Source of the DNA: Agathobaculum hominis
Lineage (GTDB): Bacteria > Bacillota > Clostridia > Oscillospirales > Butyricicoccaceae
DNA: 64,000 bases
Reading direction: 5' to 3'
Assembly (NCBI RefSeq): GCF_014288055.1
Contig: NZ_JACOPK010000001.1
Span: forward strand, 186,001-250,000
Below the pieces are notes generated by a model. It was not told where the DNA came from. It ran no database searches and worked only from the letters and a program-made list of their open reading frames with translations. Position numbers and translations under genes: made by a program. Positions within the stretch are counted from its first letter, which is position 1, and each line of letters opens with the position of its first letter. Positions 33,516 to 43,145 of the stretch are shown here, one piece after another.

Positions 33516-34355
33516 TCACAGGATGGACATGAACCACTCCACGGTCTTGGGGTCATAGTGGGAGAAGAACAGGCTCTCGCCGCCGTCCAGCGCTTCGATG
33601 GCGGCCATATCGTCAGCCGTCAGGGTGAAGTCAAAGAGGTCGAAGTTCTGCTGCATCCGCTCCTTATGGATGGACTTGGGGATGATGACCACGTCACTCT
33701 GCATCAGGAAACGAAGGGCAGTCTGTGCGGCGGTCTTGCCGTACTTCTTGCCGATCTCCGTCAGGACGGGGTTGATGAACATATCCTTGCGACCCTCGGC
33801 GAAGGGACCCCAGGATTCAATCTGGCAGTTGTACTTCTTCAGATATTCTCTGGCCAACTTCTGCTGCTGGAACACATGGGTTTCGATCTGGTTGACGGCA
33901 GGCTTGACCTCGGAGAAATGCTGAATGTCCAGATACCGGTCGGGGCCGAAGTTGGACACGCCGATGGCACGGAGCTTTCCGGCCTTATAAAATTCCTCCA
34001 TCGCCCGGTAAGTGCCATAATAATCGCCAAACGGCTGATGGATGAGCAGCAGGTCGAGATAATCGGTACGCAGCTTTTCCATGGATGCCTCAATGGACGC
34101 TTTGGCCTTCTCATAGCCGGCGTTGGTGATCCATACCTTGGTGGTCAGGAAGAACTCCTCCCGGGGCAGACCACTCTCGGCAATCGCCGCACCTACGCCC
34201 TCCTCGTTGCCGTAGGCCTGTGCCGTGTCGATGCTGCGGTAGCCCACATCAATGGCATCCAGCACGCAGCGCTGGGTGTCCTCCGGCGGAGTCTGATACA
34301 CGCCGTAGCCCAGCTTCGGCATCTTGATGCCGTTGTTCAAAGTAACGTATTCCAT
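33516..34355 (-). CDS. aldo/keto reductase
   Basis: A 279-residue aldo/keto reductase. The catalytic tetrad is visible: Asp and Tyr in DTAQAYGNEEGVG, Lys in TTKVW and His in LLIHQP. The NADP-binding C-terminal motif is IIPKSIHKERM. It should reduce small aldehydes or ketones with NADPH. It is divergent from a LysR gene 132 bases away, which probably controls it. The GC content is lower than in the flanking core genes. Confidence 0.92.
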   Translation of the reverse strand: MEYVTLNNGIKMPKLGYGVYQTPPEDTQRCVLDAIDVGYRSIDTAQAYGNEEGVGAAIAESGLPREEFFLTTKVWITNAGYEKAKASIEASMEKLRTDYLDLLLIHQPFGDYYGTYRAMEEFYKAGKLRAIGVSNFGPDRYLDIQHFSEVKPAVNQIETHVFQQQKLAREYLKKYNCQIESWGPFAEGRKDMFINPVLTEIGKKYGKTAAQTALRFLMQSDVVIIPKSIHKERMQQNFDLFDFTLTADDMAAIEALDGGESLFFSHYDPKTVEWFMSIL

Positions 34356-34426
34356 AATGATACCTCCAATTTCCTGAAAAGCAGGATTTTTTATGATTCC
34401 TACTTTACAACACTTTTTCGATATTG

Positions 34427-34470
34427 TACACTATTGATATCGCAATCTGCTTTTCATAATATGAAAAGCA
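34427..34470. promoter_or_regulatory. divergent control region between AKR and LysR
   Basis: CTTTTCATAATATGAAAAG is a near-perfect palindrome just before the LysR start and contains a LysR-type T-N11-A core. Two AT-rich -10-like stretches (TACACT, TATAAT-like) point in opposite directions. Confidence 0.4.
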
Positions 34471-34487
34471 TTTCGAGAGGTGAGACT

Positions 34488-35267
34488 ATGATTGATCTGA
34501 ATGAGTTAAGCCAGCTTGTGGCTTTTGCCGACCTGGGTACGCTCAGCCGCGTAGCGGAGGAATTCCACATCTCCACGCCGTCTATTACCCGTTCCATGCA
34601 GCATCTGGAGGAGGCTTTCGGCGTACCGCTCTTCCTTCGTGGGAAGAACAAAATCGAACTGAACGAAACCGGAAAAATGGCCGTGGCAGCTGCCCGAACG
34701 CTCTTACGGGAGGCAGAGACCACCGTCCGTCAGGTGCAGGAATTTGACGCACGGCAGCACACGATTATCATCAAGTCCTGTGCGCCTGCGCCTCTGTGGG
34801 AATTGCAAAAGGACGTGAACACGCAACAGCCGGAAATGATGGTTTCCTCTGCGATCTGCCAGAATAGAGAGGTGCTTTCCGCATGGCAGGACGGCTCCTG
34901 CGATATGGCCATTCTGCCATTTCCCATTGAAGGCGCCCAGCCGTTTCTGAAAGAGAATCTATTTGTCTGCGTGCCGCCGGACCATGAGCTTGCAAAATAC
35001 GAAGCGCTGACCTTTGCGGACATCAACGGCTTCAACTTCCTGCTGCGGACAGAGCTGGGCTTCTGGGACACCCTCTGCCGGGAGAAGATGCCTGCCTCCA
35101 AATTTCTGGTACAGCCGGATGCTATGGTGTTTGAAGAATTGGTGAACGCCTCGTCGCTGCCCTGTTTTACCACGGATTATGTTCGGCTTCGAGACTATCC
35201 GAATCGAGTCAATATTCCGCTTTCTGATGAGGAATCCCATGTAACGTTCTATCTGGCAAAAAGGTAA
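34488..35267 (+). CDS. LysR-family transcriptional regulator
   Basis: The 259-residue protein has an N-terminal winged helix-turn-helix (LSQLVAFADLGTLSRVAEEFHISTPSITRSMQHLEEAFGVPLF) and a short substrate-binding domain, somewhat under the usual 290-310 residues. The ATG at 34488 follows GAGAGGTGAG. It is divergent from the aldo/keto reductase and 11 bases upstream of the UvrA-like gene. It may sense an electrophile. Confidence 0.88.
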   Translation: MIDLNELSQLVAFADLGTLSRVAEEFHISTPSITRSMQHLEEAFGVPLFLRGKNKIELNETGKMAVAAARTLLREAETTVRQVQEFDARQHTIIIKSCAPAPLWELQKDVNTQQPEMMVSSAICQNREVLSAWQDGSCDMAILPFPIEGAQPFLKENLFVCVPPDHELAKYEALTFADINGFNFLLRTELGFWDTLCREKMPASKFLVQPDAMVFEELVNASSLPCFTTDYVRLRDYPNRVNIPLSDEESHVTFYLAKR

Positions 35268-35278
35268 AGGAGAATAGA

Positions 35279-37768
35279 ATGAACAAACAGGAAAATCCCA
35301 TGGTCATTCAAGTTCGGAATGCCCATGTACACAACCTAAAACATATTGATGTGGATATTCCGCTGAATAAGATCGTAGGCATTGCAGGGGTGTCCGGTTC
35401 CGGCAAATCCTCCCTTGCCCTTGGCGTACTGTATGCGGAAGGCTCTCGTCGGTACTTGGATGCACTTTCCACCTATACCCGGCGCAGAATGACGCAGGCA
35501 CCACGGGCGCAGGTGGATGAGGTGCTGCACATTCCTGCGGCACTGGCACTGCATCAGCGTCCGGGCGTTCCGGGTATCCGAAGCACCTTCGGCACCGGGT
35601 CGGAGCTGCTGAGCAGCCTGCGGCTGATGTTCTCGCGCCTTGCAAGCCACCGCTGCCCCAACGGGCACTATCTGCCGCCGACCCTTGCTGTGGCAGCAGG
35701 GCAGGCACTGACCTGCCCGGTCTGCGGAGAACGGTTTTATGCGCCGTCGGCGGAGGAGTTGGCCTTCAACTCGCAGGGGGCCTGCCCGACCTGCGGCGGC
35801 ACAGGACTTGTGCGCACGGTGGACGAATCGACGCTGATCCCGGATGACTCCCTGACCATTGATGAGGGCGCTGTTCTGCCCTGGAAAACGCTGATGTGGT
35901 CGCTGATGTCGGACGTCTGCCGGGAAATGGGCGTCCGCACGGATGTGCCGTTCCGGGACCTGACTGACCGGGAAAAGGAAATCGTCTATCACGGCCCGGC
36001 AGAGAAAAAGCATATCTTTTATAAGGCAAAGGGAACGAATCAATCCGGTGAACTGGACTTCACCTATTTTAATGCAGTCTACACTGTGGAAAACGCCCTG
36101 TCCAAGGTCAAGGACGAGAAGGGTATGAAACGGATGGAGCGCTTTTTGAAGGAGAGCGTCTGCCCGGACTGTGGCGGAAGCAGGCTGTCCCAGCGGGCAA
36201 GACAGCCAAAGCTCTGCGGCATCACGCTGGCGGAGGCGTGCGAAAAGCCGCTGTCCCAGCTGGTGAAATGGGTCGATCATGTCCCCGACGCGCTGCCGGA
36301 GGAAATGCGCCCCATGGCGGAGAGCATCTGCGAATCCTTCCGGACAGTGGCAAAGCGGCTGATGGACTTGGGACTGGGGTATCTGTCGCTGGACCGGGCG
36401 TCTGCCACCCTTTCTACCGGCGAGCGCCAACGGATGCAGCTGGCTCGTGCCGTCCGCAACCGTACCACAGGCGTTTTGTATGTGCTGGATGAGCCGTCCA
36501 TCGGTCTGCACCCGTCCAATATTGTGGGACTGACCGATGTGATGCACGATCTGATTGCCGACGGCAATTCGGTCATATTGGTAGATCACGACACGCAGAT
36601 CCTGTCCGAAGCGGATTGGGTGGTGGAGATGGGGCCGGAGGCCGGAGTAGACGGCGGGCAAATCATCGCACAGGGTACTATCCCGCAGATCGCAGCCGAC
36701 TCCCATTCCAAAATCGGCCCTTTTCTGAGAGGGAAAACGCCGCCCCTTCGGAAGAAAGCGGCGGCGCAGGAGATGTTTGAGCTGGGGCACATCCATCTCT
36801 CCACGGATGCCGTCCACACCGTGAAGCCCTTGGAAGCGGATATTCCCAAGGGGCGGCTGACGGTGGTGACCGGCGTATCCGGTTCCGGCAAGACCACGCT
36901 GATTCTGGAAAGCCTGATTCCCGCGCTGGAAGCCCTGACAAACGGAACGGCGCAGCCGGCTCATGTAAAGAAAATCTGTGCAGAAGGCATCCGGCAGGTC
37001 AAGCTGATCGACGCCGCACCCATCGGCATCAATGTCCGCTCTACCGTGGCCACCTATGCCAATGTTCACGACGAGCTGCGCAAGGCCTATGCAAGACTGC
37101 CGGAGGCCAAAGCACTGGGCTATAAGGCAGGAGATTTCTCCTACAATACCGGAAAGCTCCGCTGCCCGACCTGCGACGGAACAGGCTCCATCAGTCTGGA
37201 TGTGTAGTTTCTGCCGGATGTGGAAATTCCCTGCCCGGATTGCCGGGGCAGCCGGTATCGCCGGGAAGCGGAACAGGTTCAGCGGAAAAATAAGGCCGGA
37301 GAAGCGCATTCTCTGCCGGAGGTCATGGATATGGACGTCAAGCAGGCGCTCTCCGCCTGTGGGGATATGAAAACTGTTTCTGCCCGTTTGCAAGTTTTGC
37401 AGGACTTGGGACTTGGGTATCTGACTCTTGGAGAAGCCACGCCAAGTCTTTCGGGTGGCGAAGCCCAGCGGCTGAAGCTGGCATCCGAGATGGGGCGGCA
37501 GCAGGACACCTCTATATTTATCTTTGACGAGCCGACCATCGGTCTGCACCCGTTGGATGTGCAGACGCTTTTGCTGGTCTTTGACCGACTGGTAGAAAGC
37601 GGTGCAACTGTTATTGTCATCGAGCATGATCTGGACGTAATTCGCAATGCGGACTATATCATCGACATGGGTCCCGGCGGCGGAGAGCAGGGCGGGCGCA
37701 TTGTCGCTGCCGGGACGCCGGAGGAAATTGCGCAGAATACGGAAAACGTCACCGGAAGGCATCTGTGA
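35279..37768 (+). pseudogene. UvrA-like ABC ATPase with in-frame amber codon
   Basis: A UvrA-type (UvrA2/drug-resistance-like) tandem ABC protein of 829 codons. Both ATPase halves are recognisable: GVSGSGKSSLA, CPVCGERF and CPTCGGTG zinc segments, LSTGERQRMQLARAV, and LDEPSIGLHP in half one; GVSGSGKTTLI, CPTCDGTGS, SLSGGEAQRLKLASEM, and DEPTIGLHPLD in half two. A TAG at 37205-37207 stands where relatives have Gln (SISLDV-Q-FLPDVEIPCPDC), a single C-to-T change. The frame is otherwise open, so a truncated 642-residue product lacking the second signature would be made. The gene may be recently inactivated. It follows LysR by 11 bases. Confidence 0.85.
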
Positions 37769-37795
37769 TTTGTTCGCTATCATCCTGAATAGGCA

Positions 37796-37838
37796 AACCC
37801 CTCTGCCGACACCCTGACTGAGTGTCGGCAGAGGGGTT
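37796..37838. terminator. bidirectional terminator
   Basis: ACCCCTCTGCCGACAC and its complement form a 16-bp stem with A and T tracts on either side, between convergent genes. Confidence 0.85.
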
Positions 37839-37857
37839 ATCCGTGTCCGGAGCGTTA

Positions 37858-38535
37858 TTACAGTGTGTACCGCAGCCAGACTGCGCCATCTTTATAGGGC
37901 TGCACACTTGTAAGCTTTAGGTTGACAGGCTCTGTGCCCATGGGCAGACCGTCAAAGGTGGAGGTCATGCCTTTTCGTCCATCGATTCCGGGGCCGAGCA
38001 GAATGCTGACCTCATCCAGCAGTCCCGCATGGAGGAAGGCTGCATTGATCGTGCCGCTGCCAACGATCGCCATGCGTTCCACGCCAAACTCAGAGTACAG
38101 GATTTCCGCAGCTCTGCGCAGGTCGATTCGCGTTTTGCCGCAGACGATCCGCGAAATATGAAGCGAATCGAGATAGGCAAGATACTCCGTTGTGACGGCT
38201 TCCGATAGAATGACGACCAACGGCGTTCCGCTGTTGCTGTCGTCACGCCAAAGGAGCGTCCCCTTTGTATCTACAACGACTTGATAGCCCGCTGCATCCC
38301 TCTTCTTTGAGAAGCCCTCTTTTCCGAACGCTGCTGCCGCATTTGTGGGTTCAAATACGCCGGAGTCTGACATTTCAAGCTGTGCAGTCACTCTGCCGAT
38401 CAGCGTTGTGGGAACGTTCAAAGCATTCAGCGTTTCGTAATATTCATTGGACCCGGCAATTTTTACTGTCATGCCGCAGTCGATCCTTCCGTCTATCGAC
38501 ATCATCATGTGGCAGATCATATATGGTTTTTTCAT
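37858..38535 (-). CDS. RibD C-terminal / dihydrofolate-reductase-like protein
   Basis: A 225-residue protein of the RibD C-terminal domain (DHFR-like reductase) family: N-terminal CHMMMSIDGRIDC, the IGRVTAQLEM segment, and VGSGTINAAFLHAGLLDEVSILLGPGIDG. The GSGTINAAFL motif binds NADPH in related reductases. There is no deaminase domain, so it is not riboflavin biosynthetic RibD itself. The substrate is unknown. It is on the minus strand with the hydrolase and CMD-cupin genes. Confidence 0.85.
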   Translation of the reverse strand: MKKPYMICHMMMSIDGRIDCGMTVKIAGSNEYYETLNALNVPTTLIGRVTAQLEMSDSGVFEPTNAAAAFGKEGFSKKRDAAGYQVVVDTKGTLLWRDDSNSGTPLVVILSEAVTTEYLAYLDSLHISRIVCGKTRIDLRRAAEILYSEFGVERMAIVGSGTINAAFLHAGLLDEVSILLGPGIDGRKGMTSTFDGLPMGTEPVNLKLTSVQPYKDGAVWLRYTL

Positions 38536-38550
38536 GTGATACTCCTTCTT

Positions 38551-39527
38551 TTACTTGAGATTTTCCTGAAAAAACGCATTCAGCTTTTCAAATGGAATGA
38601 GGCTCATCCGGTCATAGAGATCGGTATGGCTGGCACCGGGGATGATGCGCAGCTCCTTATTGTCGCCGGTGAGCTTTTTATAGACACTCTCGCTGAAATA
38701 ACGGGAGTGTGCCTTCTCGCCATGCACCAGCAGAACGGCGGAACGAATCTCCGAGGCATACTGCAAAATCGGCAGATTCATAAAGGGCAGTGAGGAGGTT
38801 ACATTCCATCCATTGCTTGAATTCAGGGAACGTGGATGATAGCCGCGCGGCGTCTTATAGTATGCGTAATAGTCCTTCACAAACTGCGGCGCATCGTCCG
38901 GCAGCGGATCGACCACGCCTCCGGCAAGGGCATAACTGCTGTTTTTGTAGTCCTCGGTGCGCTGGGCGTTCATGGCTTGTTTCTTTTCAAAACGCACCTG
39001 CTCAGAATCTTCTGCATCAAAATAGCCGTTGGCAGTGACACGGGTCATATCGTACATATTCATGGCAGCGGTTGCCTTGATGCGGGTGTCCTGCGCGGCG
39101 GCGTTGACAGCCATACCGCCCCAGCCGCAGATGCCGATGATGCCGATACGCTCCGGGTCTACATTCTCCTGCACGGACAGAAAATCCACGGCGGCGCAGA
39201 AATCCTCGGTGTTGATGTCGGGTGAGGCCACATACCGGGGCAGTCCGCCGCTCTCGCCGGTATAGGACGGATCGAAGGCAATGGTGAGATAGCCATACTC
39301 CGCCATCTTCTGCGCGTACAGTCCGGAGGACTGCTCCTTCACTGCACCGAATGGGCCGCTGACGGCAATGGCGGGCAGCTCGCCCACTGCATTCTTCGGC
39401 GTGTACAGATCTGCCGCCAGCGTGATGCCGTAGCGATTGTGAAAGGTCACTTTTTGTGGTCAACCTTGTCGCTTTTTGGGAACACCTTGTCCCATTCCTG
39501 TGTTAAATTCAGCCTTTCATCTGTCAT
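38551..39527 (-). pseudogene. alpha/beta-hydrolase (DUF-type esterase) with 1-base frameshift
   Basis: The bulk of the gene is an open alpha/beta-hydrolase frame of about 299 residues (GICGWGGMAVNAAAQ nucleophile region, VLLVHGEKAHSRYF, PGASHTDLYD). Relatives have a longer N-terminus, MTDERLNLTQEWDKVF...DHKK, and this is encoded upstream in another frame from the ATG at 39527. One G is missing at about 39450 (AAAAAGTGACC where AAAAAGGTGACC is expected). The start overlaps the end of the CMD-cupin gene by 11 bases. Re-initiation at a GTG at 39450 is conceivable. The gene is therefore probably broken, or the base was miscalled. Confidence 0.75.
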
Positions 39528-40299
39528 TTTCGTTGCGCTCCTTATTCGTAGTTGCTTTGATATAATCTGCATCGCTTACGGCCTCCAGCCACTCGTTGGA
39601 TGTTTCAACTCCCGGTACCTCTACGGCGAGATGGGAGAACCAGCTGTCCGGTGCTGCGCCGTGCCAATGCTTGACACCGGCCGGAATGTTTACCACATCG
39701 CCCGGCAGCATCTCCACAGCGGCCTTGCCCCATTCCTGATAAAAGCCGCGTCCGGCAACGCAGATCAGGAGTTGCCCGCCGCCGGTTTTTGCGTGATGGA
39801 TATGCCAGTTATTCCGACAGCCCGGCTCAAAGGTCACGTTGAAAACGCCTACCTGCTCCTTGGAGACAGGCGCCAGATAGCTTTTCCCGCTGAAATACTG
39901 TGCAAAGCCCTCGTTGGGCGCGCCGATGGGAAAGACCATGGATGCAGCGTGCTCTGCCATAGCATTCTCGCCGGTGTCCTCGCCCCACACTTCCTTTGCC
40001 ATACGGAACGCCGCCCACGCCTTGGGCCATCCGGCATAGAAGGCGGCGTGGGTCAGAATCTCAGCAATTTCCTCCTTGGTGATGCCGTTTTTCTTTGCGC
40101 TTTCCAGATGATACCGGAAGGACGAATCGGTGAGTCCCTGTGCCATGAGCGCCGTCACCGTCACAAGAGAGCGGTCTCGCAGGGAAAGCTGATCCTCCCG
40201 GCTCCATACCTCGCCGAACAGCACATCGTCGTTCAGCTCCGCGAACTTTGGCGCGAAATTGCCCAAAGCATCCCTACCGGCTGTTTGTTTGATTGCCAT
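39517..40299 (-). CDS. carboxymuconolactone-decarboxylase-like and cupin fusion protein
   Basis: A 260-residue fusion. Residues about 30-110 form an AhpD/CMD-like domain (LVTVTALMAQG, ITHAAFYAGWPKAWAAF region; the second conserved Cys is not evident), and residues about 145-230 form a cupin with metal-ligand histidines (WHIHHAKTGGGQLL; GVKHWHG). Such fusions occur in electrophile- or quinone-response clusters with aldo/keto reductases and hydrolases, as here. The start at 40299 lies 141 bases from the divergent merR gene; a MerR-type promoter controls it. Confidence 0.87.
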   Translation of the reverse strand: MAIKQTAGRDALGNFAPKFAELNDDVLFGEVWSREDQLSLRDRSLVTVTALMAQGLTDSSFRYHLESAKKNGITKEEIAEILTHAAFYAGWPKAWAAFRMAKEVWGEDTGENAMAEHAASMVFPIGAPNEGFAQYFSGKSYLAPVSKEQVGVFNVTFEPGCRNNWHIHHAKTGGGQLLICVAGRGFYQEWGKAAVEMLPGDVVNIPAGVKHWHGAAPDSWFSHLAVEVPGVETSNEWLEAVSDADYIKATTNKERNENDR

Positions 40300-40364
40300 T
40301 TTTACGTTACCTCCATTTATTTCGGCGCACGCTCTTGCGCTGCGCTTTCGTTTCTGCTATAATA

Positions 40365-40395
40365 ATGATAGCACCTAAACCTAACTTTAGGTCAA
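40365..40395 (-). promoter_or_regulatory. MerR-type promoter (19-base spacer) for the CMD-cupin operon
   Basis: On the minus strand TTGACC (-35) and TATCAT (-10) are 19 bases apart. The spacer holds the dyad CCTAAA-N6-TTTAGG. The long spacer with a central dyad is the hallmark of promoters that MerR-family activators untwist. Confidence 0.75.
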
Positions 40396-40439
40396 GAGAT
40401 TTGAAGAATATATTTGTGAATTTTTTTGTGGAGGTTTCT

Positions 40440-40877
40440 ATGTACTCGATTGGACAGGTTTCGGAGATGTTCGGCTTGCCGATCTCCACACTTCGTTATT
40501 ATGATAAGCAGGGTCTTTTTCCCGGAATAGAGCGCAGGTCCGGCATACGAAAATTCGGCGAGAATGAGCTTGAAGCCCTGCGGGTGATCGAATGTCTCAA
40601 AATGTCGGGGCTTGAGATCAAGGACATCAAGCAGTTTATGGACTGGTGCGTGGAGGGTGCATCCACATACCCTTTGCGCCGGGAATTGCTGGAAAAGCAG
40701 AGGAAAACCGTCGAGGCGGAAATTGCACACATGAATAAAGTTCTGGATATGCTCCGATTCAAATGCTGGTATTATGATCAGGCGATTCAGGACGGCAGCG
40801 AGGATCGGATCAAGAGCCTGCTTCCAGACCATCTGCCGGATGATATTCAGCCCCTCTATGACCATGCGCATCAATAA
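40440..40877 (+). CDS. MerR-family transcriptional regulator
   Basis: A 145-residue MerR-family activator: N-terminal helix-turn-helix MYSIGQVSEMFGLPISTLRYYDKQGLFP, a RRSGIRKF wing and a coiled-coil (LLEKQRKTVEAEIAHMNKVLDMLRFKCWYYDQA). One conserved Cys (CWYYD) near residue 115. This subtype (redox/aldehyde MerR) commonly activates divergent AKR-type genes. It is divergent from CMD-cupin with the matching 19-base-spacer promoter between. Confidence 0.92.
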   Translation: MYSIGQVSEMFGLPISTLRYYDKQGLFPGIERRSGIRKFGENELEALRVIECLKMSGLEIKDIKQFMDWCVEGASTYPLRRELLEKQRKTVEAEIAHMNKVLDMLRFKCWYYDQAIQDGSEDRIKSLLPDHLPDDIQPLYDHAHQ

Positions 40878-40884
40878 AAAGAAC

Positions 40885-40923
40885 GTCTCAGCCAATGTTC
40901 AGACAGACATCGGCTGAGACGCT
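40885..40923 (+). terminator. merR terminator-like hairpin
   Basis: CGTCTCAGCC(AATG) and (CATC)GGCTGAGACG form a stem around TTCAGACAGA. Confidence 0.6.
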
Positions 40924-40928
40924 TGTTA

Positions 40929-41096
40929 TAAGGCAATACCGCATAATTGGACAAGAGCGATTTGCGAGTAAATTTTGCGTACTGACGAGGCGCGGTTTTG
41001 CGGTAATACTTGACGTATTACCGCGAAATCGCAACAAAGTCAGGGCACGAAATTTCCGCAAAGCGCCGCAGCTTTAATTGTGCGGTGTTGCCTTAA
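40929..41096. mobile_element. MITE-like element with 20-bp terminal inverted repeats
   Basis: The left end TAAGGCAATACCGCATAATT and the inverted right end (read outward TAAGGCAACACCGCACAATT) match at 18 of 20 positions and bracket 167 bases with no gene. An inner hairpin TTTGCGGTAATAC/GTATTACCGCGAAA lies near the middle. The size and structure are those of a non-autonomous transposon. Confidence 0.65.
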
Positions 41097-41100
41097 AAGA

Positions 41101-42969
41101 TTACTCAAATTTCCGATCATACAGCAGAGCTGCAATCAGCACGACGAAGCACGATCCGGCGTTATGTACCAGCGCCCCGGTGGTGGGATTCAGCAATCCG
41201 AGAACAGAGAGCGTGACCGCAAGAAAGTTGATGCACATGGAAAGCGTAATGCTGAGCTTGATGGTTTTCACTGTTGCACCCGAAAGCCGTTTCAGATACG
41301 GGATTTTGGAAATATCATCACTCATCAGTGCAATGTCAGCCGCTTCCACAGCAATATCGCTGCCCATACTGCCCATGGCAACACCGACGCTTGCGGTTTT
41401 CAGTGCGGGTGCATCATTGACGCCGTCCCCAATCATGCACACATTTCTGCCATGCTTCTGCAATGCGGCGATGTTGCCGACTTTATCCTCCGGCAGCAGA
41501 TCGGCGTAGACTTCGCGGATGCCGACCTGCGCCGCAAAATAGTCGGCGGTCTTTTGGTTGTCGCCGGTCAGCAGCACTGTGTTTGTCTGCATGGCGGTCA
41601 GCTTCTGCACCATTGCCGAAGCTTCCGAACGCAGAACATCCGACAGCGCAATTACACCGACGCATTGACCGTTCACCGCAACGAGAATGGATGCCTTGCC
41701 TTGCAGCCGGAGCTTTTCCAGTGTACCGGCTGCGTTCGCTGTCACGGAAACGCCGCACTCGTGCAGATACTTTTCGTTGCCGCAAAGGAGCTGACAGCCG
41801 TCCACCTCGGCAGAAATGCCTTTGCCGGAGGTCATTTGGAACGCCGCAGATTCGCTAAGAGGTAAATCACGCTTTTTCGCATACGCCACGATTGCTTTCC
41901 CTAACGGATGCTCACTTTTTGCCTCGGCAGAAGCCGCAAGATACAGGAGCTTTTCTTCGTCCAAATCAGGAGCAAAGGACAGAACATCACTGACTTCCAG
42001 CTTTCCATAGGTCAGCGTACCGGTTTTATCAAAGGCGATGGTATCGACCTTGCCCATCTTCTCCAACGCTTCGCCGGATTTGATAATTACGCCGTGTTTG
42101 GTAGCCTGCCCGATGGCAGCCATAATCGCCGTGGGGGTTGCCAGCACCAGCGCACAGGGGCAGAATACCACAAGCACCGTTACCGCACGGACAATGTCCT
42201 GCGTTGCAATACCGGCAATGGCTGCAACCAACATCGCCACAGGGACAAGCCAGCTTGCGACCCGGTCGGCAATTCGTGCCATGGGCGCTTTTTTGTCCTC
42301 CGCTTCCTGCACCATGCGAATGAGCTTTTGCAAGGAGCTGTCCTCGCCAACCTTTGTTGCACGGATGTCGATTGCGCCGAAACGATTGATGGTCCCGCAG
42401 AACACCGTGTCTCCGGCTGCCTTATCTACTGGCAGAGATTCACCGGTCATAATCGACTGGTCAACGGAGGTTTCACCGCTTACAATGACACCGTCCACCG
42501 GAACGGTTTCTCCGGGCAGGATTCGGAGCATATCGCCCTTGACGATCTTCTCAGCAGGAATCATTTCTTCCTTTCCGTCCCGAATGCGCCGTCCCTGCGT
42601 CGGAGCGAGACTGATGAGCTTTTTCAGTCCCTTCTTTGCCCGGTTCGTGGTGGCGTCCTCCAAAAGCGCACCGATTGCCATGATGAAAGCGACTTCACCG
42701 GCGGCGAACAGGTCGCCAATGGCAATGGCAGCAAACATGGCAATGGTAATCAAAAGAGCAGATGAGATTTTGCTGATTCCGGGATTATAAATGATCCGCC
42801 ACACCGCAAGATACAAAAGCGGAATCCCGGAGATTACAACCGTTCCCCATGCCGGGTCAACCGGGAGATTGACGCCCGTCCTCGGCAGGGCAAAGCTGAA
42901 TACAAGCAGAACGCCTCCGATGATGGTCATCGGGAGTCCTGCCAGAAAATCATTGATTCGTTTTAACAT
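41101..42969 (-). CDS. P1B-type heavy-metal transporting ATPase
   Basis: A 622-residue P1B ATPase without an N-terminal metal-binding domain. It shows the TM metal motif FCPCALV, the phosphorylation motif DKTGTLTYGK, the HP motif SEHPLGKAIV, GDGVNDAPAL and the actuator TGES. The last helices carry the HNAGS motif, as in a subset of Mn/Zn/Cd-type P1B pumps rather than the classic copper CopA. The ATG at 42969 follows GAGGTG. It is divergent from a TetR gene, which probably controls it. It carries no deletion or stop and seems functional. Confidence 0.92.
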   Translation of the reverse strand: MLKRINDFLAGLPMTIIGGVLLVFSFALPRTGVNLPVDPAWGTVVISGIPLLYLAVWRIIYNPGISKISSALLITIAMFAAIAIGDLFAAGEVAFIMAIGALLEDATTNRAKKGLKKLISLAPTQGRRIRDGKEEMIPAEKIVKGDMLRILPGETVPVDGVIVSGETSVDQSIMTGESLPVDKAAGDTVFCGTINRFGAIDIRATKVGEDSSLQKLIRMVQEAEDKKAPMARIADRVASWLVPVAMLVAAIAGIATQDIVRAVTVLVVFCPCALVLATPTAIMAAIGQATKHGVIIKSGEALEKMGKVDTIAFDKTGTLTYGKLEVSDVLSFAPDLDEEKLLYLAASAEAKSEHPLGKAIVAYAKKRDLPLSESAAFQMTSGKGISAEVDGCQLLCGNEKYLHECGVSVTANAAGTLEKLRLQGKASILVAVNGQCVGVIALSDVLRSEASAMVQKLTAMQTNTVLLTGDNQKTADYFAAQVGIREVYADLLPEDKVGNIAALQKHGRNVCMIGDGVNDAPALKTASVGVAMGSMGSDIAVEAADIALMSDDISKIPYLKRLSGATVKTIKLSITLSMCINFLAVTLSVLGLLNPTTGALVHNAGSCFVVLIAALLYDRKFE

Positions 42970-43022
42970 TTCGGACACCTCTTTCTTCTTGACACTGCAA
43001 GCCTTTTCCTGTATCATTTATT

Positions 43023-43063
43023 CGATACAGAACACTTTATTCTGTTCTGAACTTATTGTATCG
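43023..43063. promoter_or_regulatory. nested palindromes between the ATPase and tetR
   Basis: An inner palindrome CAGAACA-N8-TGTTCTG (43028-43049) lies inside a wider inverted pair CGATACA...TGTATCG (43023-43063). The position between two divergent genes fits a TetR operator. Confidence 0.6.
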
Positions 43064-43145
43064 AGAAAGAAGTAAGGAAGCAAGAAGCAGATTTTGCGGA
43101 ACATTCGGTTCGGAACAGATTTTGCGAATTGTTCGGGAGGCAGAT

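Noticed and set aside
32453..37207. Recoding of TAG as an amino acid, suggested by in-frame TAG codons in the recombinase and UvrA-like genes
   Set aside because: Host genes such as cobB end with TAG, and the recombinase also has frameshifts and deletions, so simple decay is the better explanation.
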